Assembly: GCF_004349355.1 (NCBI RefSeq)
Contig: NZ_SMFK01000001.1
Coordinates: 795,393-859,392, forward strand
Length of the DNA: 64,000 nucleotides
Direction: 5' to 3'
Source: Flavobacterium cellulosilyticum
Lineage (GTDB): Bacteria > Bacteroidota > Bacteroidia > Flavobacteriales > Flavobacteriaceae
The notes beneath the pieces were generated by a model that was given only the letters and a program-made list of their open reading frames with translations, did not search any database and was not told the origin of the DNA. This document shows, in pieces, positions 54,481 through 63,835 of the stretch. The position numbers and the translations under genes were made by a program. Within the stretch, counting starts at the first letter, position 1; each line of letters starts with the position of its first letter.

Positions 54481-57400
54481 ATGGAAGCATTGAATGTTCA
54501 GTCTGTTGCCAATAAAGATATTTTGGAACTTATACAACAAAGGAGAAGTACCTATTTGAATGAGCCTCTCTCAATAGTTGAACATTTCGGTATTGAGAAT
54601 AGTATTGTTGATGAATATACAGGACGTCAATTGCTCGAAATGATTCAAAATGCAAATGATGAGAGCGATACAGTAAAACCAAAGAAAGTAAAAATACTTT
54701 TAGAAAATGATACTTTAATAATAGCTAATAATGGAAATCCTTTTTCATTGGGTGGTGTAGAATCATTAATGTATAGCCATTTGAGTCCAAAAGTAATGGA
54801 AGAGAATAAAGTTGGACAAAAAGGTCTTGGCTTTCGTTCTGTACTTAATTGGTCGAAAGAAATTTATATCGCAAGCTATGATTTACACTTAAAATTTTCC
54901 AAACAACACGCAAATGCTTTTTTAGCTGAAATACTGGAAGAAAGACCTGAAATAAAAGAAATTATTAAACGTAAAACTAATGAAAAGTCTTCTGTTTCTG
55001 TTTTACGTTGTCCTTACATAGAAGAGGACACATCCAGTAAAAAGGAAGTCGACTATGATACCGTTATTGAATTAACATTAAAAAAGGATGTCGAAAAAGA
55101 TATCAAAAATCAAATTGAAATTGATATAATCCCAGAGATTTTAATATTTTTAAATAAACTTGAAGAAATTGAAGTAAAAACAGATGAACATCATTTTATT
55201 TTAAAAAAAGAAGTTAATGATGATGTCATAAAAATAACCAAAATAGACTATTTAAATGATGATAATAATGGTAATTGGTTATGGTATGTAATGGAAGACA
55301 AGGGCTCAATGAGCAATGCTAAAGGTTCAAAAAATTATGAAATAAAAATTGCCTTCAATCCTGAAATTATCCCTTCAACTCAAAAATTATTTTCTTACTT
55401 CAGAACAGAGGTAGATTTTCCATATCCTGTATTGGCTCACGGGTCTTTTGAATTATCTTCCAATAGAAATCAGCTACAAAATGTAGAAAATGGATTTAAC
55501 ATACAGTTAATTGATAAGTTAGCGAATTTGCTTGTAAAATGCGCTCTAAATTTAACTGCTAATAAAAGATGTAATTACGATGCGTTAAAATTGGTTATTC
55601 CATCAATTTATAACAATAGTAGCCTAAATAATGCTCCGTGGAATTTAAAAGGTTCAATTGATAACTATATTAAAGAATTACCCATTTTTCCCTCTATAAA
55701 TAAAAAATATTTAAAACTTTCAGACAACATTAAATTTTATGAGGTAGACATTCAAAACTGTATTCCTAAAAAAGGACATCAATTATTTAATTCGCTTTTA
55801 CAACAAACTTCAGATAGAGAGATTATCTATTATCTATCAACTCTAAAAATTAATTTAAAATATCCAGATAGCGAGTTTACCAATAAAATCAATCAAATTA
55901 TTGACAATGATTTTTTAACTGAAAAACAACGTGTCGATTGGATTTATTTAGTTTGCGAAAAAACCAAAGACATTTATAGTGGTAAAAATCCAACTTTGCC
56001 GTTTTTACTTAATAATTTCGAAGATAAAAGAATCAAAAGCTTTGATACGGTAATTGTGCCTCCAAAAGAGATTACTTACAACCTTCCTAAAGGAATTAAA
56101 TTACAATTCTTAAACCAAGATTTGTACAGAAGAATTAGATCTCGATTTGGTAATATTCCTCCACGTCAAGTTATTGAAAAACTGAATCTATACAATGTGG
56201 CAGAATATGCGATGAATGTAGTGGTTCAAAAAATTATTTCAAGTACAAATGAAATTATTAGAATAGGAAAAAAAGATAAAGTCAATGCAATTGCAGAAAT
56301 GCATAGGGCTTTATTTAGTATTTACAACTCTTTAGATGACAATACAGATGCTAAAAACACTTTTCCAGTTACATTAACTTCACCATATTTATTTACAAGA
56401 AATAATGAATTAAAAGAGGCCAATAAATTATATTTTGGAAAAGAATACGGATTAGGATATTTAATGGAAGATTTGCTGAAAGAAGTCAAAGAAGATGTTT
56501 TTGCGGGTTCTTTTGAACAAAATGGGTTAGTTCAAGAAATTCATCAATCAGAAATTTTACTGTCAAATCATTCTGTTGAAAATTATTTGAAATGGTTGGG
56601 TGTTGCTGATTTTCCAAAAAGAGAGAATAAAGAAATTAACGAATGGTCTCTTGGTAGCAATGATTTTATAAAGTTTACTCTAAAATCTATAAAGTATCCT
56701 TTTAATACAGTTGGATATAATGAGATAATTGAAAGTTTTTCAGATTTAAAAAAATGTTGGGATTTTAGATGTAATGTTTTATGGTATGAACATTTTGAAG
56801 CAATAATTACTGGTGCATCATTTGAATGTCTGTTGGCTTGGTTTTTAAAAGATAATGAATTATACAATTCGCTTACAACAAATCAAGAATTCTATGGTAG
56901 CCAATTAAGATTTGCAGCTCCTCACAAAGTACACCATAGAAATTTACCTAAAAATCATATAAAATCATATATTAATTTTATAATTCAAAAAACAGCTTTT
57001 ATTCCTGTTGAAAATGGCGAAAAGTCAATACCTAATAATTGTTTGTTGGACAGCAATAATTTAAGTCCATTGGTCAAAACACCAAAAATAAATTATACAG
57101 CAACGCCTTTCATTAACAACAATATTGATGAAGAGCAAATCAACTATTTTTTAAAAAGAATAGGGTTAAAAGACAGCTTGAAAGACTTATCAATTCCGTC
57201 ACTTTACACATTATTAAGCCAACACAATACCCATTTTTCAGAAGCAACCAGCAATATTCAAAGTTTTTATATGGCTATTATAGAGGCTACCAAAAACAGA
57301 GAAGTTATTGAAGACAGTGTAGAAAGGAAAAAATATTTTGAAACAGGTCAGATATATGCTTTTTTTGAAGGCAAAAATAGTTTTACGCCCATAAGTGAAG

Positions 57401-59343
57401 TAACCTATGTTGACAATCCAAATTTCAGTCAGGAGTTATTGAAAAAATTAAAAGTTGCTAAGTTACCACATCGTGCAGGCAACCAAAGAATCCAGAGTTT
57501 ATTTGGGGTGCAACCATTGGATTACATCAAATTTAGTGTTCAAAAAAATGTCGAATCTAATCATAAGCTCAATGAAGCTTTCATAGGAGAGTTAAATGAA
57601 ATGAAACCTCATTTATTTGCATATCGTTTTCAAAAAGGATTGAAAAAAACACAATTAGATTTTGAACTATCTGCAATAAAAAACATCAAAATTACAATAG
57701 CGTTTAATATTGATGTAAAGTTTCGTTTAAATGGAGTTGACAATGATTTATCATTAAACAAATATGAATACATTCAAGATGATGTTTCAAAAATATTCTA
57801 TATTAAACTGGACCGTGATAATTCAAATTATCAAGAATTAAAAAAAGATTATAGATTAAAAGAAACTATTGCCGATATTATTTGTGGCGCTTTAAAAGTA
57901 ACCGAAAATAGAAAAGATTTTATTTTATTATTGGGCGAAAGTCCTTCCAATTGGATTCATCTTTTAAAAAGAGAGTTTGAAGATTATGGAACTATTGAAA
58001 AAGAAATCTTAGGAAAGTTTGAAGGAGTTTTATCATCAGAACAAAGATTTTGGAAACTAATATTGGATATAAAAGAAATAAAATTTAAATCTGAAATAGA
58101 TTTGAATAGTGACTTTATTCATAGTAAATTATTTGTAAAATTAGATAAAGATGAGTTTTATGATATATTCAGAAAGTTAGATTACAATAATCTTTCAGAC
58201 CGTAAAAACTTCTTATACATCCAAAAAATATTCCAACACATAAAAATTGATTTATCTGATTTTAATGCTTTCGGCTATAAAATTTTAAATTTTGAAAGCC
58301 ATATCGAAAATCAAATATATACCTATCATAAAGTCTTTTCAGATAAATATGCTTCTTTTCTATTTAACAAAAAGCAATCAAAGGACTTTATAGAAAAATG
58401 GGAACAAGTTTCTAAATTCAATTCCTTTAAAGTTAGCAACTCAATTAATTTTGTGGTCCAAAAGGCTCATAAATTAGCTATTTCAAAAAATCGTTCAGAG
58501 ATTAATTATGATGCTATTGATGCTACTTTAAAAATAGATTTAGAGTCAATCTACAATAAAAACTTCCGGGCATTTGAATCTCAAATGAGATTAGTGTCAA
58601 ATTTTAATGATACTATTTTCAATGATAATAAATACGAAACTGAATTTAGAAATGCTGTTTTTTTTAATGAGGTTGAAAACTTAAAAATAGATTTGATTAA
58701 AAAATTCAATAGTCTAACCAAAGATGATGGCGAGCTACAAATAAATATTGCTAATACTTCGGTTGCCTTTTCAGATAATAACGTAAATGATTTATTAGAT
58801 TTTATCGAAGAGCAAGTAAAAAATAATGATTTCAAAATGGAACATTATGATCCTACAAAAGCTCCGGAGGCAAATAGCAATGGAAAAGGGAATAGTTCAA
58901 CTGGACAATCTTTTAATGGAAAATCTAAAAAATACAAAAATGAAGATATTGGTTTTATTGGGGAGAAATTTGCTTTTGAATTATTAAAGAAAGAATTTGA
59001 TAGTGTAGAATGGGTTTCGGAATATGCAATTAAAGCTGGGTTTCCTAAGGGTAAAGATGGTTTAGGTTATGATTTTGAGTGTAAAAAAGGGGAAGAAACA
59101 CGATTTGTTGAAGTAAAAAGTTCAGTAACAAAAAATTATTCATTCAACATTACTACTACCGAAGTTAAAATAGGGCATTCAAAAGAAAAATCATTTGATA
59201 TACTTTTAATAACCAATCTTTTATCCGAAGATATTAATTTCAAATATCTAAAAAATATATTTAATTACACAAACAACGAAAGCTTTTTGGAAAACACCAA
59301 ATTTCTTGTTGAAAATGACAGTTATAAAATTAAGTTTAAATAG
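54481..59343 (+). CDS. Sacsin-like HATPase protein with C-terminal DUF3883 nuclease-like domain
   Basis: A 1620-residue cytosolic protein. The N-terminus has a GHKL/Hsp90-like ATP site as in sacsin: EYTGRQLLEMIQNANDE near residues 42-58 (N box), IIANNGNPFSLGG near 80 (G1) and KVGQKGLGFRSVLNW near 107-121 (G2). About 1300 middle residues carry no motif I recognise. The C-terminus (~1487-1620) is DUF3883-like: IGFIGEKFAFELLKKEF, then GLGYDFECKK and RFVEVKSS, a PD-(D/E)XK layout with Asp and Glu-x-Lys. It sits between hsdS and hsdR without gaps, so it is probably a defence effector tied to the restriction complex (inference). Confidence 0.85.
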   Translation: MEALNVQSVANKDILELIQQRRSTYLNEPLSIVEHFGIENSIVDEYTGRQLLEMIQNANDESDTVKPKKVKILLENDTLIIANNGNPFSLGGVESLMYSHLSPKVMEENKVGQKGLGFRSVLNWSKEIYIASYDLHLKFSKQHANAFLAEILEERPEIKEIIKRKTNEKSSVSVLRCPYIEEDTSSKKEVDYDTVIELTLKKDVEKDIKNQIEIDIIPEILIFLNKLEEIEVKTDEHHFILKKEVNDDVIKITKIDYLNDDNNGNWLWYVMEDKGSMSNAKGSKNYEIKIAFNPEIIPSTQKLFSYFRTEVDFPYPVLAHGSFELSSNRNQLQNVENGFNIQLIDKLANLLVKCALNLTANKRCNYDALKLVIPSIYNNSSLNNAPWNLKGSIDNYIKELPIFPSINKKYLKLSDNIKFYEVDIQNCIPKKGHQLFNSLLQQTSDREIIYYLSTLKINLKYPDSEFTNKINQIIDNDFLTEKQRVDWIYLVCEKTKDIYSGKNPTLPFLLNNFEDKRIKSFDTVIVPPKEITYNLPKGIKLQFLNQDLYRRIRSRFGNIPPRQVIEKLNLYNVAEYAMNVVVQKIISSTNEIIRIGKKDKVNAIAEMHRALFSIYNSLDDNTDAKNTFPVTLTSPYLFTRNNELKEANKLYFGKEYGLGYLMEDLLKEVKEDVFAGSFEQNGLVQEIHQSEILLSNHSVENYLKWLGVADFPKRENKEINEWSLGSNDFIKFTLKSIKYPFNTVGYNEIIESFSDLKKCWDFRCNVLWYEHFEAIITGASFECLLAWFLKDNELYNSLTTNQEFYGSQLRFAAPHKVHHRNLPKNHIKSYINFIIQKTAFIPVENGEKSIPNNCLLDSNNLSPLVKTPKINYTATPFINNNIDEEQINYFLKRIGLKDSLKDLSIPSLYTLLSQHNTHFSEATSNIQSFYMAIIEATKNREVIEDSVERKKYFETGQIYAFFEGKNSFTPISEVTYVDNPNFSQELLKKLKVAKLPHRAGNQRIQSLFGVQPLDYIKFSVQKNVESNHKLNEAFIGELNEMKPHLFAYRFQKGLKKTQLDFELSAIKNIKITIAFNIDVKFRLNGVDNDLSLNKYEYIQDDVSKIFYIKLDRDNSNYQELKKDYRLKETIADIICGALKVTENRKDFILLLGESPSNWIHLLKREFEDYGTIEKEILGKFEGVLSSEQRFWKLILDIKEIKFKSEIDLNSDFIHSKLFVKLDKDEFYDIFRKLDYNNLSDRKNFLYIQKIFQHIKIDLSDFNAFGYKILNFESHIENQIYTYHKVFSDKYASFLFNKKQSKDFIEKWEQVSKFNSFKVSNSINFVVQKAHKLAISKNRSEINYDAIDATLKIDLESIYNKNFRAFESQMRLVSNFNDTIFNDNKYETEFRNAVFFNEVENLKIDLIKKFNSLTKDDGELQINIANTSVAFSDNNVNDLLDFIEEQVKNNDFKMEHYDPTKAPEANSNGKGNSSTGQSFNGKSKKYKNEDIGFIGEKFAFELLKKEFDSVEWVSEYAIKAGFPKGKDGLGYDFECKKGEETRFVEVKSSVTKNYSFNITTTEVKIGHSKEKSFDILLITNLLSEDINFKYLKNIFNYTNNESFLENTKFLVENDSYKIKFK

Positions 59344-59349
59344 TTAACT

Positions 59350-62300
59350 ATGGCATATCTAAACGAATCACATATTGAAGTAGCCGACATCAATTTCTTT
59401 ACCGAAAAGTTAGGCTACACACACATCAATGCTTGGGAGAAAAAACTAATGGGTAGAGAAACACTTAAAGATGTAGTGTTACTCGGCCGATTAAGAAGTA
59501 GTTTAGAAAACCTAAATAAAAATTTACCGTCAGAATGTATTGACCACGCTATTTATGAATTGACAAAAAGCAGAGCTACACTTACTCCAATAATTGCCAA
59601 CAAGGAAATTTATGAGTTAATAAAAAATGGAATTCAGGTTGAATTTAAAAACGCATTAGGTCGTGAAGAAAATGATTATGTAAAAGTTATTGATTTTAAT
59701 GAAAAGACAGAGAATGATTTTTTATTGGTTTCGCAATTAAGTATCGAATACCAGGAAACGCAAAACATTACCAGAAGACCAGATTTGTTGCTCTATATCA
59801 ATGGTTTGCCATTGGTAATGATTGAATTAAAAAATGCTACTGAAAAAGTAAAAACAGGATTTGATCTAAACTTAAAAAATTATAAACGAGATATTCCTCA
59901 ATTGTTTTGGTACAATTTATTTGTTTGTGTTTCTAACGGAATCCAAACCAGAGTTGGTAGTTTCAATGCACCTTGGGATCATTTCTTTTCTTGGTTAAAA
60001 CTAACCGACACCGCCATAACGCACGATCAGCCAACAAAAGACGAAATTGAGATTGAAAGCCAAAGAACCGGAGAACATTTAAGTCTAAAAATCTTTGGGG
60101 AAGGACTTTGCAGCAAAGAAAACATACTAGATTATTTTGAAAACTTTGTGTTATACCATAAAAATAAGGTTAAAATTATTGCTAAAAACCACCAATATTT
60201 AGGAGTAAATAATGCTATACTTGCTCTACAGAATAAAGATACCAACAAAGGAAAGTTAGGTATATTTTGGCACACACAAGGTTCTGGAAAATCTTATTCA
60301 ATGATTTTTTTCTCCAAAAAAATCCATCGAAAAGTTACAGGAAATTGGTCGTTTTTGGTCATTACAGACCGTAAAGATTTGGACGGCCAGATTTACAGAA
60401 ACTTTCTAGAAACAGAAGCCATTGTTGAAACCAAAGACCAAAAAGAAAACTATTTCAGACCAAAAGACAAAGTAAATCTTCGGGAGTATCTGCAATCCAA
60501 CAGAGCGTATGTTTTTACATTAATTTTTAAATTCGGTATAGAAAGCGGTAAAACATATCCACAACTAACCGACAGAAAAGATTGGATTGTAATTGTAGAT
60601 GAAGCACACAGAACACAATACAAAAGTTTGGCAGAAAATATGCGTATTGCATTGCCAAATGCCCAATACATAGCTTTCACCGGAACACCATTATTAAAAA
60701 GCGAATTAACTAAGGATTGGTTTGGCTCCTATATTTCAGAATATAACTTTGCTCAAAGTATTGAAGATGGAGCAACAGTTCCCATTTTCTATAAAAAAAG
60801 TGTGCCAAGAGTAGAACAAGTAAATCCTGATTTAGTTGGTGAAGCTGCAGCCATTCTAGAAAATGAAAATCTTACTGAAGAACAAAAAAGCAAATTAGAT
60901 AAAGAGTTTTCTACCTTATTGAATGTAGTTAGAAGGGACGACCGCCTAGAAGAAATTGCAAAACATATAGTGAAACATTTTCCGTATCGTTTAGATGTGG
61001 TAGATGAAGATGACAGAAGAAGACCAATGAAAGCAATGGTAATTAGCATTGATAAATTCACAGCGGTTAAAATGTATGATAAGGTGCAATACCACCTAAA
61101 AGAAGAAATCAAAGAGTTAAGAAAGAAAATAGCTAGTGAAACCAATCCCGAACTAAAAACAAGATATGAAAAGGCAATCGCTTTTATGACCGAAACCAAA
61201 ATGGCAGTGGTGATTAGTCAAGAAGGAAGCGATAAAGAAGAAGAAAAAACATTTAGTGAAGCGGGTTTAAATATTAAACACCATCGTCAATTAATAGACA
61301 GCCCCGATGAAGACGGTCGTAACATTGAAGATTATTTCAAAGACCCGAACAATACCTATCGCATCGTTTTTGTTACCGCAATGTGGATGACTGGTTTTGA
61401 TGCTCCATCGGTTTCAACACTTTATTTGGATAAACCGTTACAAAATCACACGTTAATGCAAACTATTGCAAGAACAAATCGGGTTATTGAAGGAAAGAAA
61501 AATGGTTTAGTAATAGATTATTTTGGGGTTTTTAGAAATCTTAAAATAGCTTTAGCGGCCTATGCCGAAGGAACTAAAGGCAGAAATAATGAAGTTGATG
61601 AAGACGAATACCCAGCAAAAGAGTTTGAGGAATTGTTAGCATTGTTAGACCAAGCAATAATTGAAGCAAAGCTATTTTGTAACGAATTGGGAGCTGATGT
61701 AGATAAAATTCTATCGATGGGCGAAAGAGGATTTAAAGAAATAGAACTGTTTCAAGAATATGCCAACATCATTTTGGCTAAAGACGAACATAGAAAACAA
61801 TTAGGATTATTCGTGAACACTATTGTTTCGTTATATGATTCTGCAAAACCCGAAGTATATGAATTTCAGAATGTAAAAAGGAACCGGGATGTATTACAAT
61901 ATCTTAGAGATGTTGTCGATAGAAATGTAGATCAGGATGAAGCAGTAGAAAGGGCCAAGAAAAAGATTGAAGAATTATTAGATACTAGCATTGTTGGAAA
62001 AGGAGATTTACAAGATGTTGCAAATTTTGAATATAAGATGGATGATTCAAAGCAAATCGATTTAAGTAAATTAAATTTCGAATTACTGAGAAGTGAGTTT
62101 CCAGACAAAAAATATAAAAACATTCAGTTTGCAGATTTAAGAGAATTGCTCGAAGTCAAATTAAAGCAAATGATGGCTCAAAATAAAACGAGAGGTTCAT
62201 TTTTGGAAAATTTTCAAAAGATAATCGATGATTATAATTCTGGAAGTTTATCAATTGAGCAGGCTTATGAAGATTTATTGAAACTAGCAGAAGATTCGAA

Positions 62301-62643
62301 TGAAGAGCAACAAAGAGCTGCTAAAAATGAAATGACTGAAGAAGAGCAAGAACTTTTTGATTTATTAAAAAAAGATAAATTAACCAAAGAAGAGGAAAAA
62401 TCAGTTCGATTGGCTGCAAGGTCTTTATTAAAGAAATTATATGACGCTAAAAATAAAATCCTAATCCAAGAATGGCATAAAGAAAAAGCAACACAGGAAA
62501 AAGTAAAAAGAGAAATCCAATTAGTACTTGGAAACTTGTTGCCAGAAACCAGTTATGACCGATTAGTTTTTTCTCAAAAAGTAGATGTAGCATTTCAGCA
62601 TTTTTATGAATTAGCACAAACGGGAAGAGGTTTTGCAGCGTAA
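59350..62643 (+). CDS. hsdR: Type I restriction endonuclease subunit HsdR
   Basis: A 1097-residue restriction and translocation subunit. The N-terminal nuclease has RRPDLLLYINGLPLVMIELK near residues 140-160 (PD-(D/E)XK with Asp, Glu, Lys). The SF2 motor follows: Walker A HTQGSGKSYSM near 309, VDEAHRTQYKSL near 416 (DEAH), AFTGTPLL (motif III) and MQTIARTNRV near 704 (motif VI). A helical C-terminal domain binds the methyltransferase core. It cuts unmethylated DNA with HsdM and HsdS. It starts six bases after the sacsin-like gene. Confidence 0.96.
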   Translation: MAYLNESHIEVADINFFTEKLGYTHINAWEKKLMGRETLKDVVLLGRLRSSLENLNKNLPSECIDHAIYELTKSRATLTPIIANKEIYELIKNGIQVEFKNALGREENDYVKVIDFNEKTENDFLLVSQLSIEYQETQNITRRPDLLLYINGLPLVMIELKNATEKVKTGFDLNLKNYKRDIPQLFWYNLFVCVSNGIQTRVGSFNAPWDHFFSWLKLTDTAITHDQPTKDEIEIESQRTGEHLSLKIFGEGLCSKENILDYFENFVLYHKNKVKIIAKNHQYLGVNNAILALQNKDTNKGKLGIFWHTQGSGKSYSMIFFSKKIHRKVTGNWSFLVITDRKDLDGQIYRNFLETEAIVETKDQKENYFRPKDKVNLREYLQSNRAYVFTLIFKFGIESGKTYPQLTDRKDWIVIVDEAHRTQYKSLAENMRIALPNAQYIAFTGTPLLKSELTKDWFGSYISEYNFAQSIEDGATVPIFYKKSVPRVEQVNPDLVGEAAAILENENLTEEQKSKLDKEFSTLLNVVRRDDRLEEIAKHIVKHFPYRLDVVDEDDRRRPMKAMVISIDKFTAVKMYDKVQYHLKEEIKELRKKIASETNPELKTRYEKAIAFMTETKMAVVISQEGSDKEEEKTFSEAGLNIKHHRQLIDSPDEDGRNIEDYFKDPNNTYRIVFVTAMWMTGFDAPSVSTLYLDKPLQNHTLMQTIARTNRVIEGKKNGLVIDYFGVFRNLKIALAAYAEGTKGRNNEVDEDEYPAKEFEELLALLDQAIIEAKLFCNELGADVDKILSMGERGFKEIELFQEYANIILAKDEHRKQLGLFVNTIVSLYDSAKPEVYEFQNVKRNRDVLQYLRDVVDRNVDQDEAVERAKKKIEELLDTSIVGKGDLQDVANFEYKMDDSKQIDLSKLNFELLRSEFPDKKYKNIQFADLRELLEVKLKQMMAQNKTRGSFLENFQKIIDDYNSGSLSIEQAYEDLLKLAEDSNEEQQRAAKNEMTEEEQELFDLLKKDKLTKEEEKSVRLAARSLLKKLYDAKNKILIQEWHKEKATQEKVKREIQLVLGNLLPETSYDRLVFSQKVDVAFQHFYELAQTGRGFAA

Positions 62644-62824
62644 TATGTATTGAAACTTTATTTGATCATTTATAAATAGTGGTTCATATTATTTATTTTT
62701 GTTTGAAAAATTGCAACTTAACATAGATCCGCAATAAAAATGGTAAAACACTTTTTTCTAGTTTGGTATAATGTTATGTTATTATTTTAAAAATATTATT
62801 AGTTTTTATTAAACGAAATCGGCC

Positions 62825-62871
62825 TAAATGCATATCGGATGCATTTAAAATGGCTTTTTTTATTACTTTTG
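62825..62871 (+). promoter_or_regulatory. Palindromic operator and -7 box in front of the AAA ATPase gene
   Basis: TAAATGCAT (62825-62833) and ATGCATTTA (62839-62847) form a perfect 9-bp palindrome around ATCGG. TACTTTTG at 62864-62871 matches the Bacteroidota -7 consensus. The start codon is at 62876, only five bases further, so the message would be nearly leaderless and the palindrome would cover the -33 region. A T-run between could also make the hairpin a terminator of the restriction operon. Confidence 0.55.
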
Positions 62872-62875
62872 TTTT

Positions 62876-63829
62876 ATGGCGACAGCGGAACAATTAAAAT
62901 CATTATTGCAATCTCATTACAAAAACGATAATGAGAGATTCACTTCTATTGCTCTTCAAGTAGCAGCACACGAAGCCAGACAAGGACATATGTCTATTGC
63001 AAAAGAAATAAAAGATTTAGTTGATAGGTCAAAAACGGATGGTTTTAAAGTAATAAGAATTAATCCTGACTTAAGTGATTTGGTTTTAGTGTACTATCCC
63101 GAAAACAGATTAAATGAATTAATACTTTCTGCCGAGGTTTCAAATAAACTAAATCGAATAATAAGAGAGTATAAAGAACGAGATAAGATTCTAAAACATG
63201 GTTTACAAAACCGTAGAAAAGTATTATTGTCGGGTCTTCCAGGAACAGGCAAAACAGTTACGGCTTCCGCTATATCAGGGGAATTAAAACTACCATTATA
63301 TGTTGTTATGATGGATAAATTAATGACCAAGTATATGGGAGAAACAGCTTCTAAACTGAGACAGATTTTTGATATGATGGTTTCAAACAGAGGTGTTTAC
63401 TTATTTGATGAATTTGATGCTATAGGGGCGGAAAGAGGAAGAGACAATGAAGTTGGTGAAATGCGTAGAGTATTAAATTCATTCCTGCAATTTATAGAAC
63501 AGGATTCATCAGAAAGTATAATTTTTGGTGCTACCAATAATATTAAAATTTTAGATTCTGCGTTATTCAGACGCTTCGATGATATTATTACATATTCTTT
63601 ACCAAAAAAAGAAGAAATAGAAGAATTAATAAAACTGAAACTACACAAATTTCTTGGAGACTTCTCCCTTAAAACGGCAGTTGATGCTGCAATTGGATTA
63701 AGTCATGCAGAAATAACAAATGCTTGTAATGACTCACTCAAGGAAATCATTTTAACGGATAAAAATAGTGTCACTCAAAAGTTATTAGTCCAAATGATGA
63801 AGGATCGAAAAACAAGTCATTTGATATAA
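62876..63829 (+). CDS. AAA-family ATPase of an ietAS-like pair
   Basis: A 317-residue AAA ATPase. The N-terminal AEQLKSLLQSHYKNDNERF and VAAHEARQGHMSIAKEI are typical of ATPases paired with subtilases. Walker A is GLPGTGKTVTAS near residues 120-131, Walker B is VYLFDEFDAIG near 174-184, and the arginine-finger region is LFRRFDD near 230. Its partner starts seven bases after its stop. In Agrobacterium the ietA-ietS pair acts as an incompatibility/toxin-antitoxin module, and ietAS has been reported as an anti-phage system; the assignment here is by architecture. Confidence 0.88.
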   Translation: MATAEQLKSLLQSHYKNDNERFTSIALQVAAHEARQGHMSIAKEIKDLVDRSKTDGFKVIRINPDLSDLVLVYYPENRLNELILSAEVSNKLNRIIREYKERDKILKHGLQNRRKVLLSGLPGTGKTVTASAISGELKLPLYVVMMDKLMTKYMGETASKLRQIFDMMVSNRGVYLFDEFDAIGAERGRDNEVGEMRRVLNSFLQFIEQDSSESIIFGATNNIKILDSALFRRFDDIITYSLPKKEEIEELIKLKLHKFLGDFSLKTAVDAAIGLSHAEITNACNDSLKEIILTDKNSVTQKLLVQMMKDRKTSHLI

Positions 63830-63835
63830 TCATTT

